Below are positions 51,650-63,965 of a stretch of 64,000 nucleotides of DNA, in pieces. This DNA is from Phalacrocorax aristotelis (Eukaryota; Chordata; Aves; Suliformes; Phalacrocoracidae). The notes beneath the pieces were generated by a model, which was not told where the DNA came from, searched no databases, and saw only the letters and a list, made by a program, of their open reading frames with translations. Every line of letters begins with the position of its first letter. The first letter of the stretch is position 1. The translations under genes were made by a program, and so were the position numbers. Location: the NCBI RefSeq assembly GCF_949628215.1, contig NC_134278.1:37962115-38026114 (forward strand), given 5' to 3'.

Positions 51650-52600
51650 AAGATAGATACGGGTTAAAAAGAGAGGACTGAAAGTGTTTCAACGGATGGA
51701 AGAGAATGATCTGACCCAAAGATGAACCTCAGTGTGAAAACAAGGCAGGTGTTTCAGATCTCTTTAGAATCAGTGAAAATGACCCACTTACTAGACTGGA
51801 GCAGGGGTAAACAAAGGAGAACATCCACAAGATGTGTGTGCACGCATGCAAGCACTTCATACAGGGTTAGTTTCACAAAGCTAAGGGTGTATTGTCTAAA
51901 TGTTTTCAAGACCAGGCTGGCCCAGATAATGGGAATCTAAATGGGATTCATTAAAGGGCTGAACAAATGTTTTCAGAGTTACTGATATTCGTGTGTAGCA
52001 AGTCCTGGAACACAGGGAAAATTCCAGAAGAATGGAAAACTATAGGTCTTTTACAAAAAGGGCACTGCAAAGCTCAAGGTCACCTGGCATCAGTCCCAGG
52101 CATAGTCATGGAACAGATGATGTATTAACGACAAACTAAAGCAAAACTAGCAGGTTTGAAAGATAATCAGTACCAGTCGCTATGATTTTATGGAAAAATG
52201 GTCACACAACAAACAAACTTGATTTCAATTTTTCAGGGAAAATTACATGCTTGATTGATAAAGGCAATTGTGCTTTTTTACATTTAGAATTTTGTAAAAT
52301 ATAAGCCATTTGCCTGAGTATTACTACTAAACAGAAACACCTCATCAGGGGTATAGATTAACAAATAACTGAATTATGTATCAAAAACAAGCCATCACTG
52401 ATTAGGGAAGGAAGCACAGTAGCATTTCTCCAGGAGGCCTAGCATTCAACGTTACCAACAACAATTTGATAGTACAGACTACATCCTGTTGCCAAAGTTT
52501 ACTGATGCAATAAGATGACTGATAACATATTACATGATGTAAAAGTCTGAATGGTCATATAGAATATTTGGTACTTTGATCCAGAGAAACATTACTATAT
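51650..52600 (+). mobile_element. Ancient CR1 LINE, reverse-transcriptase region (left half, plus strand)
   Basis: Landmarks of the CR1 ORF2 reverse transcriptase occur in order on the plus strand: ATTCCAGAAGAATGGAAAAC; TACAAAAAGGGC; CTGGCATCAGTCCCAGGCAT; AGTCATGGAACAG; TATGATTTTATGGAAAAATG; ACAAACTTGATTTCAATTTT; TTGATTGATAAAGGCAATTG; and GCCAAAGTTTACTGATGC, matching the region that encodes the FADD motif. The frame is broken throughout. The match stops near 52600, where a CR1 in the opposite direction begins, and resumes after 53960 with later parts of the same type. The start at 51650 is approximate; similarity is clear only from about 51990. Confidence 0.75.
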
Positions 52601-53960
52601 ACCACAGAATCAATTGAACTCTGATTGGATGGCATGTCTGGAGGTCATCTACCCCAGCTTACTGTCCAAAGCACAGCAACCTCCTACAGGAGGTGAGGTC
52701 AGCTGTAGTTTTGCTTGGCCAGTCCATCCCCTCCAAGGACAGAACCTGTTCCAGTCCTGCACAACCCTCCAAATGAAAGACTCCTTCCTAATGTCATGGC
52801 TAGTAAACCTCCCAAAATGCAGGTTTTGGCCTCTTTATACCATCTGCCATCAATTAAAAGAGCTTGTCTCCATCATCTTTGTAAAAGTAGCAAGTATTTG
52901 TAGCAAGTATCTGTAGGCAACTGTTAGACTGCACCTTAGCTTCCTCCTGCCAGCTTCAGTAATCCCAGCTCCTTCAACTTCTCCATGTAGGTTACACGCC
53001 TGAGGCCCCTGACTGTCCTGGCAGCCTTTTGCTGATGCCAGACAATCTCTTAACAGTTCTTCTGAATAGGGAAGCCCCAAACCGGATGCAGTCTTTCAGT
53101 ATTACTAGTGCTGAGCAGAGAAAAATTGCTTGTCTCAATCTGCAAACTTCTACTAGTCAGGGCCACAAGAGCACTGTGAGCCCTGACTGTCCCTGCCCAG
53201 GCTTAATGTTATGTGCTATTATTTTGTCCCTGGTGTGGAAATGTATGCTTTTTGTTGAAATCCATGACATTCCTATTGACCCAGTGCTTAAGATTGTCTT
53301 GACTGAAGTTCTGCCATTCACCAGTAAACCCTTCAAATTTAATGCTGTGTTTAAATTTTCTTTTAATGTTCTCTTTAAATTCTCTAAGGAACTTTATATT
53401 CCAGACTGTTGATAAAGTTTTTCAATAATAGGGGCTTCAGTATTTATCCCTGATGCATAGTATTTATCCACTCATTACTAGACATCAAGTCATCATCTAA
53501 ACCTGGAAGTCCAGACATTTTCAACCCATCTAAAACAGTCCCTTCATCCCACCCATATGTTCCTCAGCTTCTAAATGAGAACGTTGAGGAAGGCAGTATC
53601 AAAAGCCTTACTGAAGTCAAGACAAGTTTCATCTATCACTCCCTGCTCATTCACATCGAAAGCTATTTAATCATAGAAGACAGCCATGTTGGTCAAGCAT
53701 GTTTTTCCCTAGGTAAATTGGGTAGATAATTTCTGACTGCCTTTTTAGTCCTTGTATGCTTCAAAATTAATTTAAAAAGGATACACTCCGTTATATTTCC
53801 ATGGTCTGGGATAAAGTTCACCCACATGTAGTTCCCAAGTCCACCTTAACTTTCTGAAAGATGAGCGTAACATTCAGTTTTTTCTAGTCATCATGGACCT
53901 CCCCTAGTTGCAATTCTTTTTTACAGGTAATGGGAAACCACTGTGCAGTCACAGAACCGA
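52601..53960 (-). mobile_element. CR1 LINE in reverse orientation, nested insertion
   Basis: About 1.36 kb matches the reverse complement of avian CR1. It starts with the 3' end (CACAGAATCAATTGAA; GGAGGTCATCTACCCCAG) and runs through GACTCCTTCCTAATGTCATG, CAGCTCCTTCAACTTCTCCA, CCGGATGCAGTCTTTCAGTA, TTACTGAAGTCAAGACAAGT, GCCATGTTGGTCAAGCATG, TGTAGTTCCCAAGTCCACC, and GATGAGCGTAACATTCAGTT with ATGGACCTCCCCTAGT. It therefore covers the C-terminal half of ORF2 plus the 3' UTR and is 5'-truncated near 53960, typical of CR1. Stops and frameshifts are frequent. It sits inside the plus-strand CR1 whose halves flank it, so it inserted later. Short frames here (for example 53029-53412, +) are antisense shadows. 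Confidence 0.87.
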
Positions 53961-54560
53961 AGACTCAGCATAAGAGACAACTATGTCCTAGACCACAAAG
54001 GATTTAGCTACAGTCAGAGCTTTGAAAAAAAATATAAATCATTATTTCTTTTGCTAAGGCAAAAAGAATGTAGAAAAGGACAGCAGTGAAAAGGAGAAAG
54101 AAAATATGACACTATCTGTATTTGGAATATTTTTTAAAAGTATGCTCAAATATTCTATATATTTCTGCTACCCCTCCTGAAAAGGGGATTTTTGAAAATA
54201 TTGGAGAATGCAATAGAGATCCAGAAAAATGTCTGGGAATGGGAGCAAATGCCTTGCAGTCAGAGTTTTAATGTTTATTTTATTTCAAAGATGTTGTGGA
54301 GAGTTCTATGTTCTGTAGTTACAGTATACTTAGACCTTTAGAAAGGGAGGACTGGGTGGATTAACTGCTCCAAATTTCCATGAAAGTTGTAAAAAGAGCC
54401 ACTGGATGAAAGCTTTTCTGGAGGGCATTATTTAACCAAGTTCATGACACTTGCCTCAATATATTAGTAACTGGATTAAATATAAGGCATCCACAGATCA
54501 GGGAAGATGATAGAATGGCTCCCTTTGCCCTTTTACTCTATGAATCTTAAATTTTATAGT
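53961..54560 (+). mobile_element. Ancient CR1 LINE, 3' part (right half, plus strand)
   Basis: The 3' end of an old CR1 resumes on the plus strand. TCCTAGACCACAAAG corresponds to the conserved ATAGTGGACCACAA block. TTTATTTTATTTCAAAGATG corresponds to the TTTAGTTTATCCAAGAGATG block. ACTGGATGAAAGCTTTTCTG, GAGGGCATTATTTAACC and GTAACTGGATTAAATATAAG match the last part of the 3' region. The end, AGATGATAGAATGGCTCCCT followed by ACTCTATGAATCTTAAA, is the typical TCTATGAATC-type CR1 terminus. Internal deletions are evident between about 54000 and 54220. Together with 51650-52600 it forms one element interrupted by the reverse CR1. Confidence 0.72.
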
Positions 54561-57500
54561 GGTACCAAAATTATTCTGAGAATGTTAAATATAATATAGC
54601 CAGTAAATCTATACCAGAATATCAAGTGTAAATCTTCTACTACTTCTTTCAGAATATCTGACCTACAGATCAGAAAGCCAAATGAAGTGTAAAATAGAGG
54701 ACCTTTCCCCTGTGATAAATTAAAAGTACATAATTTTTCATGTGAAAAGGCACTAACACTTTGACCAAAGTACTGAAGAATTTAATGTAATACACAACTT
54801 AAAGAAAAGATTTACACCTTCAGGTCAATGTGCGTCTGTAGACAAAAACAGAAACAATGCTTTGTTGCATTAGGGGAGCAATAAAAAAGAAATCACAAAG
54901 TTGTTTATGTAATAAAGGTTAGGACTGGGTATCAATATATCCCAGTGGTCAAGTAGACACCCACCCACATGAAAGCTCTTAAAATTTTAATTAATTCATG
55001 TTTGAACAACTAATTTTGTTAGCAATGAGATAACAAAGTAGGTTTCTTTAAGAAAATAACACTCTACTGCCTTAAGTCCTTGATAATGCTTGAGACATTT
55101 TGCAAGGTAACAAATATTAGTGATTGGTGAATCAATTTTGGAAAATATCCATCCAAATCATAATGACAAATATATAATTTTAATGTTTCAGGTTTTTCCT
55201 GCTCTTTTCAAGTGACCTCAGATTTTCAAGCTGCTAATGAGATCTGAAAGGAGAGTGACACAAGCTCCCCAGAAACTGTCTGTTAAAGAAACACTGACAA
55301 AGGGGTAGATATCCCAAAATATTTTTACCTCATACCAGACTCTTCTCAGCTGGCCAACCAGTGCTTATGTAGTTTTTGGATTGCAGGCTGAAGAGGGGAC
55401 AAAAGTAAGGGACAGAAAAGTGGAGAGTATTGCTGGAATGAGATACCATGGGAGAGGGATGGAGGGAGTATTAAAAAAGGACAAGAGAAGTAGGAGCTGA
55501 AGACTCTGAGGTTAAATCACAACATATAAAGTTGTAAGAAACGTGGTTTCACTAACTTTGCTTTTCAAAGAACTCTTTGTTTTTCTAAAGACTAGCAGTG
55601 CCCACTGTCACCCCAATGCCAGGTTAGCTTTTGAATCGTAAGTCTCAAATGGCCCTGTTCTTGCTTGGCATAGTTGCCAGGCAGGGATAAAGGGGGAAGA
55701 CTTGAACAGAAGGACAGGCATGTCTCTGTCCCGTCACATACACAAAGAAACAGAGCAAGACTATAGCTAGATTAGAGAACAGTGGAAGGGGCCAGGTTCA
55801 GTCCCGTTAGCCAGCAGGACTGTGGGAATGATGCACAGACAGTAAGACGCCCATACATTTAGAGTCTTTTAAAGCCCTCCACACTTCTTTTAGATCATAG
55901 ATCTGATTTACATACACAGCACAGTCCCCATTCAAAGAGAGTGAGAGAAATTTGAGCCAAACTGCTTTGTTTTCCTGCTTGCCTTGTACCGCTGAAATTT
56001 CCCTTGCAGTAAATTACTATAGATAAACAAGAAGTTTCTTTAAAATTAGCATCTGATTGCCCTCAAATAAAACCTATGCTTTTGCCTCAGAGAGCTCAGT
56101 CCAGGAACAAGAAAATACTATCAGATTTTTAATAGAATACTTTACTAGAAAGATGACACACAATTTCAAATCGATTTCCTAATGGCACAAGAATTGATAG
56201 ATAATTGTATAATGAAATTCTGTGAAAATAGTCAGTAAGTGCATTCCTCAGTATTCATTTTCCCAGTGTATTATTTACCTTGCTTTAGCTAATATTAAAC
56301 CCACAAATCCAGGTGGGGAAAATTGACATCACTCCACTGCAAAATGTTTCTTTGTTTCTTGTGACTTAAACACAAAACCAATTAGAAAAAAACAACAGCA
56401 TTCAGCACCACGAGGGGTACACAGAATGACACCCACCTCTGTGAATGGAAAGCCTTCCCGCAGATTTAACATATTCAGGACGGTTCTAGAGTAAAGTTTG
56501 AGTAAGTGAAATGTGCCACTACACTCCAACCAACAAAGCAGTGTGCTAAATGTTCAGTGCTTAAATGATCTCATCTGGTTTTCTACGAAATGTCACTTTC
56601 TGTTGTCCAAGAGTCTCTATATTCTATCTGAACATATATTAAGATGTGCCTACATTTTTATATGTCATCTTTTGCAATGCAACATCTGATTTCTGAATAC
56701 CCCATAATTTATACTTTCCTTTGTAGAGCAATAATGGGCTGGAATTCCCCTTCACTACAGGAAAACATTGCTATGTGCCCTTGTGTCACCGTTTTACAGC
56801 TCACACCTTAGCTTACACTTAGGAGAAGCTGCACGTAGAAGCAGCCTGTGATCCCCTACAACCTCTTCTCTCTCTCCTCCTGAAGCCCCTGCTCCCAGAT
56901 AAGGAGCCCCAGAGCTTGCTTAAGCTGGTGTATTTTAGCTCAAAACCCAGTTCTTGCATCTAGGAACTGGGCAGTAACCAGATCCTGTGTAAGAAGTCTC
57001 CTTTCATGCCTTCCTTTCCCTTCCCCCAAGAGGACTCTAACCTGCCTCTGATCCTTCACTCATGAAACCGGCTTCTGGTATCTACTCTGGTTATACTTTT
57101 TAAGAAATCATAAGATGATTTCAAATGTGTTTCTAAAAAGATCTTTCTACAGTTAGACATTCGTGATTTCAGATTTCAGGTAGCATTACAGATAACATCA
57201 TGGCCAAGGTGTTTCTACCTTTGGGGTCTGAGATCAGAGCTCAGTAAGGAATTTGTTTCCATACATTCTTTTTGGCCATTGTCATCATCTATTTCTTCAC
57301 AAATAGCCATAACACCTTCATCATTCATCAGTCATTTCAAATGTATCATTACAACCTCTCAAATATAGTTATCTTGCTAATTTATTCCCCTTTGCATGCA
57401 GAACCTCAGTCATTTCCCTCTTAAAGGCTTGAGTGACTCAGATCTTTGATAACACTGCAGTATACCCCACCCACGCTATATTGAGTTCACACTTCAATTA

Positions 57501-59991
57501 TTTTCATAAAGTCTATTTATAGGCCAATGTTTGTTGAAGTTTGTAATAAGACAGATAGATAGAGTACTCCATTACAAGCCTGGGTGCTATTTAAAACTTT
57601 CTAATGTCAGATAGTTGCAGGCAACCTCAGTAAGTAATATAGAAGATTGTTATAGATTATTAACAAACAGTGTCTGTGAAAATATACAGAGAAAAATAGC
57701 TAATTCACATAAAACACACACACACTTTGTGAACTTCTGCCTTGGTTTTGAACTGGGAGCAGAAAGAGGTTTTTACCCTGATATACATCAGCATCTTCTG
57801 CAAAATGCCAAAGCCTATTTATCAAACTGATTTTGCCTTTTCTTTCTTCAGCTCTTTCCTTCTACTTCTATAGTTACCTGTGAGTTCTTTCCATAATTTA
57901 TCTTTTCTGTCATCTCATTTGTTTGAAGCATGGATTCAAATCAAATAAGGTGGCAAGGGGAAGTGGCTCTCTCTTTAGATAACAAGAGAGGTGGAAAAAG
58001 TGAAGGGACTCTTTTTTGAACTCTATTGGCTACAGACTAATTCAGAGTCTACAAAGTTTCAAAGGAAACCTCATTATTTTCTGCACTAAGCAGGGTCCTT
58101 TTGACATAAGCACCAAGAAGAAAATATGCCATAAGTTAGGATATGCAGCTTGAAAAGGTAGACTGGATTAGGACCTAAGACTTGCTCTTTTAGGCAAACT
58201 ATTCTATATTTACATATTTGTGAAGTGGGGGCAAATACAAATAAGAATAAAAGTTAACTAGCACATGTAGAATATTTTATGTATTTGCACAAGCCAACCT
58301 TCATTTTCTTTGCACAAAAGGAAAAAACCAAGTATATATTTACTTTTTTTTTAAAGAATTTTTGTTCTTTTTTGGTCTGAGAATATATCTGCCTTTTGAG
58401 AAAGCCTTCTAAATGTAAGAATTCACCATATGTTTACATTTCCAGCTTGGTTTTACCAATATTGCTCAGATTTGCCACCAGCATTCTTTGCTTTCTCCAA
58501 ACTCTCACCCAAGAGAAAGCACTGGCTTCTTTTGTTTAAGACTTTTTAATTTCTAATTAAACATCTTTAGACTCAGTTAAAACTGTGGGGTTGGGGCTTG
58601 TTTTGCAGAGTTTTAAGTAGCTAAGGAACTGCCTGCTGGCAAAATGCAATATAAGCCTTCCTGCTATCAGTGGATGATCTTGTATTAAATACCCAGTGAC
58701 TTCACATGGATAGGTTTTGCTGCACATCTTTCTGTGAAGCGTCAGAGCCTCCCTGTTCTTCCAAAAGCATCTGACCTTATTAACCTGCGCAATGCAGTTA
58801 AAGATATGAGAAAATATACAACATTTCTGAAGAGTGGAATGAAAAAATAAAGTTCTCTGAAGAAGTGTAATGTTAACAGTTGGCTGATTAAATGGACAAA
58901 AGTATACTTTAAGAAAGTGTGTCAGGGCTTAAGAAAAATAAGCCGTCAATTAATGCTGTTCAGTCTTCATACTTAAAGCCATCTTCTGCACATGCTTTAA
59001 AAACAGTCCAGTTAAACAGGATTTCTATTTGCAGGTCTCAGTGCAAACCTCTGGTACCCAGAATGAAAGGATTCTCAGTGTTTATCCATCACAATCTCTG
59101 GATTTCAATTTCATAGAAATGCACAAAGGGATTAAGAGGGATTTTGTTGTTTTAGTTTGGTTTTTTTAAACATTTTCAAGGCTTTATTTTTAATTAGCTT
59201 TATTTACTATGTCTTTATTAGCGTGGCATTCCTTATCACTCTATTTCAACTGTTTCAGCACAGTAACAGGATTTTTTTTCCAATTTTTTAACATGTTATT
59301 TTCTGTCTTTAATAGAGTCATAAATTTAAAACATTCCATAGACAAAAGTTTCTTAAAGTCTTTCAAGAAGTTGTTCTTATAGAACAGTTTTCCACAACAA
59401 AAGAGCTTTATCAGAACATTAACAAACCCATAGAAAGATTTTATCCGTTGTCTATCTGTGGGCAATGGGCCCACAGGAAAAGCATTAGTACAGATCGTGG
59501 CGTGATTCCCAAGAAGGAATCTAGATGCCTCAAGCCTGTATCCAATTTGGACAACCACCACAGAGGCAGCAGTGTCAGCCAAAGATGAGAATACACAATC
59601 TGTAAATGATAGATCTCATCATCACCTGGAGCAATAATTGGTGTCCAGGTACCACAATAGGACAGATTCAATTTCTCAAAGTTCCTACTTATCTTACAGT
59701 TCACACAAAGAACATGATGTGCGGCTGAGGACTTGGCATCGACCAAAGAAGAAAAGAGGATTTCCAGCTGGACCCGTAAAACACTTCCTTTCATCAAGGA
59801 GCACAGTGTGGTTAATGTCAAAATAAGTGTTCAAACGGATTAGCGGACATCTGACTTCCCCTTGTAACAAATACATAAAAAGCGTCCAGTGTACAGCAAC
59901 ACCCAGCTACCCAGTAACATCTCTGGATAATAAATTTGTGGCATAAAATATGAAGGTAAGGGGAAGGGAAAAGCGTCAAAACAACCAAGGC

Positions 59992-60023
59992 GGGGGGGGG
60001 GGGGGGGGCAAAAAAAAAAAAAA
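59992..60023. repeat. G17-C-A14 homopolymer block
   Basis: Seventeen consecutive G, one C and fourteen A. The G run can form G-quadruplex or triplex structures. Its exact length is also unreliable in most sequencing, so assembly error is possible. Confidence 0.85.
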
Positions 60024-60576
60024 GACATTAAACTCCCAGGCCTCTACAGATGTTACCACTAAATTACCAGTTAAACTACCTTTTTTTCCTGAAAATGAAG
60101 TTTTATTGTGGGATAAAACATATCCCTGCAAAATGCAGTTACGATGGCCAATCTTCAGCTGCACGAAGGTAAAAAAACTTTTTGAAGACAAACTTAATCT
60201 ACATAGGAAGCCTTTGAAAAAGACAGACAGAGACTTCGTAGGTAAAAATAACTAGTTAAGTGTTAAAGCCCTGATCAAACCAAATCATTTTAATGGTAAG
60301 AATTCTTCAGAAGATGGATAGCCAGCCAAACTCTGCTAGCAGAGCAGGAATCAATGCCTGCACCAATGTATGTGCTACAGTTGAGTATCCATTGCAATCT
60401 GAGGGCAGTACACACATACACACAGCGGAATGAAAGACGTGGAGAGGAAATATATGCAAAACTGGTCACCCACCACAGATTCGAAAGCCTTCTTAGGACT
60501 GACTTATCACATTGTGTTGAAAAGTCTGTACTTGCTGGGGACATCAGTAGAGAGACTGCTGTAGTGATAGCTATAC

Positions 60577-60591
60577 TTTTTTTTTTTTTTT
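60577..60591. repeat. Poly(T) run, T15
   Basis: An uninterrupted 15-T run. A simple repeat. Confidence 0.8.
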
Positions 60592-63500
60592 CTCATAACA
60601 GTGGAGAAAGTCGAGATCAGGTCAGGGACAGGGAGATAAATGGTACAAACAGCTAAGAGAATTGGCTCACATCCTCCTGAACTCTTGCCATAAACAATGT
60701 CTGGGAATGGCCAGAGGCTCCTCCAGGATAGGAGCTGTGCTTGTTCCAATGGCAGAAAACTAGAATTTCTAGCATGAGCTCTGTGTGAATTACAAGAAGG
60801 TCAAGCCATCCAAACCCACAATTTTCTGAAGACCCAGAAAGAAAAGAACTGAAATGCCCACATCTAATTTCATTATTATTATTGTCCCAAACCTTCAATG
60901 AACTTCAGAGAAAACTGACTTGGCAGTTCTGGCAGCTGGTCACAGAATCAGCTGGGAAAGGGTGCTGGGTGGCAGAGAGGTATCATCGCTTTTAAGCTTT
61001 ACCACACCAAGGAAACCCTTTGTTTTCTCCATTGTTCAGTGTAGTTCAATGTGTGTTCTGTCACCATGCAGAATAAGTGATAACACCAAAGTGACACATT
61101 AATTTACTTCTAAATATAGGATTTGAAAATAGCAGGAATACAAGAACAGCTTAAAGACCGTGTTTTCAAAATCTTCAGTGAATGTCCCCAGTAATTACCA
61201 GATGATGGAAGAGTTGTTTTTATAAAAACATTCTGCATTCTCTTTGTTAAAACTACATCAGAGTGATATAAATAATGTCATCTTCTCATTTTATGAAAAT
61301 AAAGAATATGTTTAAAACTCCAGATATGCACCAGGAACACTGAGAACACTAATAGCATTTGGATTTTATAATGACGAATTAACAAATAAACAGGAAATGG
61401 TCATTTTGAAAGTCTCATGAGGCAGATAAGGAATGAGCGAGTTCTGGCCCAACATATATATCTTCACATATTTCTATGCATACCTAATAAATACACTTTA
61501 CATAAACACATATATGTTTGATCACACACATATGTGAAAAGACTCAGAGAAACAATTTACAGATTAGCTTAAATAATAAATAAAAAAAATTTTAATTGAA
61601 TGCAGTACTAGGGTAGCACAGTTAAGCTTTCAAAATTTAAAATGTCCAAATAAGTTTGCACAGGAAACCTTACATTTTTCTTCTCCCTGCTACATGCCAA
61701 GACAATGTTTCATTCAAGTATCATTCACTTATTTCCCCCCAGAGAGTGTCTGTTTCTTTAATGGACAGGATGGACTGTTCTCAATGAAAAACCACTTAAT
61801 GAAAATAGATCAAAATACTTAAATGTTTAAATATGTAGTATTATGGCTTATTTACATGGTATTATTGAAAATCTGTTCTGAAGACAGAATAAGTTTCGTA
61901 AGGGCTCATTTCCATGAAGTTCCTCCACATAATATGTATTTTACAATAAATAGTTATTAGTCAAACAACAAAAAACCCCCATGTAACAAATGAATAATTA
62001 GAAAAATAGAATTGTGGGTTACAGCTCACAACCAAGCCACAAAAGCCATCTTCTCTACTTCAGCAACCCCCCGTCCCTCAACTTTATCTGCCTCAAAGGA
62101 GAAAGGCATTCTGCAGGGGGCAGCTGCCTTTATGACACAGCCCCGATTCACCCTCTGAGCACTGAGCACCCTTGGAAAAAATGGAAAGAATTATTAGTGC
62201 TTCTGCAGTTCAGAACTGCATCACTGTGTGTGCACATGCACACATGTAACTCCTCCAGAAGTTGTATTATGACGGCATTCAGCGATAGGCTTTCAGCTGT
62301 CTTGTTTCCAAGTTTCCTGGTCTCCCCCTGCCCCGGTGCTTCCTTGCTCCCTTGTGACACAGACACCCATCTTGCCATTTGCACTAGGCTCCTTTCCCCC
62401 CATCAGCTTGGTGTCCTCCTCTTTTCCATTCACATGTCCTTGAATCAAGAGCTTCAGGTCCCATGCCCAATGTCACCAACTCCTGGCCATGGTGAGGACT
62501 GATGGGTCCCATGCCACCTTCAGAAGGGATGTGTTCAGCCTGGCTCTGTTGATGGGACATGTGTGCTGGCAAGGGGTAAGAGCACACACAGTACACACAT
62601 CATCATTGGAGAAATTAACTGCCAGCTGTCACAACTCTGACCATCGGCAAACAGGTTTTCAAAGGTGCAACCCTGGGTACATTTATAAAGGAACAACCAC
62701 AGGAACCACCTTCTATGCCACAAACACCCTCTACTCTCCTTGCTCCCATATGGGGCAGGTTTTATAAGGGAAAAATGGATAAAATCTTACAGAAGTTTCA
62801 GCTTTCTAATTTAGTCTATCTGTTTTTATTACCTACTATCATTCCTTCCTCTCGTCCACCTTCCTGTCATCCCCTCAAAAAAGAAGACAAATATTTAGTG
62901 TGGAAAACTATAAACAAATTAAACTTTGGAGAAGTTATAAGCTACTGAAAACAGTGTTTTAGAATTTAAATTGCCAGGCAGACTTAGCTATAGCCATTTG
63001 TACTTGAGCTGCCTGTAATAACTAACTGCAATGAGTTAATGAGGAGAAGCCATTCAGACCCTGCGGTGGCAGAAGCAGTCAGTGTTAGATGTGCAGCATT
63101 TGGGAAATGCATTAGCCAAGAAGTTCCAGCTCTGTGGTCTGTGGAGTACTTGCCTGGGGTCCATGAAGAACTGCTTGATTACGTGATGCTGAATCTCCTA
63201 ATTTCCAACTGTTAAATTGCATTAAAAGGTAATCTTTGTCTCAATGTACATAGGCCACTGCAGAAACACATATTAGTATAATTGTTTGGAGGAAGGGAAA
63301 GTTGGTGTCCTCACAGACAAAAGAGAAGCATGTCTGCAAGATAAGCCCTCTCAGAGAATGCAATCTGTGCTGTGAAATGGTGGGGAGCCTTGCATTAGAC
63401 CATTAAATTCACTAGTATTTATAGAATACTTATAGATGAGGAAGCCTTTCCCACACCCTCCTGCCTCCCCCCAGCCTGCAACCGGTTTTTTATTGCATCA

Positions 63501-63965
63501 GTGGGGAAATAGCAGTCATCACCTGTGAACCCAAGGCCTTATTGATTTCTGTGGGAGTCCTCCACATGCGTTGAGAAAGCTGCTTCTATGTTTCTCAAAC
63601 CTCTCCAGGAAAAACAATTGCACCAAAGGAAGTGAGTCCCTCCTTCACATCATTTAGACTATTCAGCATATTCATTGCAATTGCAATACAGGAGCTTTAT
63701 TGTAAACATAGACAAGAGAGAAAGGGAAACAAAAAAGCAGAACTAGCTATTATCTCATCCACATCCATGCACAGAAGAGAACCAGACAGGGCAGGGAGGC
63801 AGACAAACAAAGAAGCAGTAACTCCTTGGGCTATCCCATACAGACAACTATGCACAAACACGCCACAAAGTTAGGAAACATCTCAAGCCAGGATGAAACA
63901 GAATAAAATTATTTGCTGTCATTTACAACACTGCAACACCTTGCAATTGCTATACAAATACTTAC

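Larger units (their letters stand above)
54561..63965. other. Non-coding stretch, no gene identified
   Basis: Mostly unique AT-rich DNA. It has a purine-rich tract at 55385-55500, an 8-bp-arm hairpin CCCAGTTC...GAACTGGG (56946-56971), a short GATA repeat (57551-57562), the G17-C-A14 block (59992-60023) and a T15 run (60577-60591). Overlapping minus-strand frames of 113 and 126 codons at 59241-59821 look partly protein-like but shift frame and match nothing I recognise. A possible SINE-like remnant near 58190-58260 was not convincing. Confidence 0.5.

Noticed and set aside
53029..53412. 127-codon plus-strand frame
   Set aside because: It lies antisense within the minus-strand CR1 at 52601-53960 and is repeat-derived.
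56946..56971. Hairpin CCCAGTTC...GAACTGGG
   Set aside because: An 8-bp stem in 64 kb is expected by chance. No terminator or RNA context applies in a vertebrate genome.
58190..58260. MIR/CORE-SINE-like stretch (TTAGGCAAACT ... TGAAGTGGGGGCAAATA)
   Set aside because: The resemblance is limited to two short words without the conserved core between them.
62014..62502. Longest ATG-started frame, about 162 codons on the plus strand
   Set aside because: It is rich in Ser, Pro, His and Cys with no domain, no start context or splice evidence, and it is antisense to a second open frame. It is compatible with chance in a locally GC-richer stretch.
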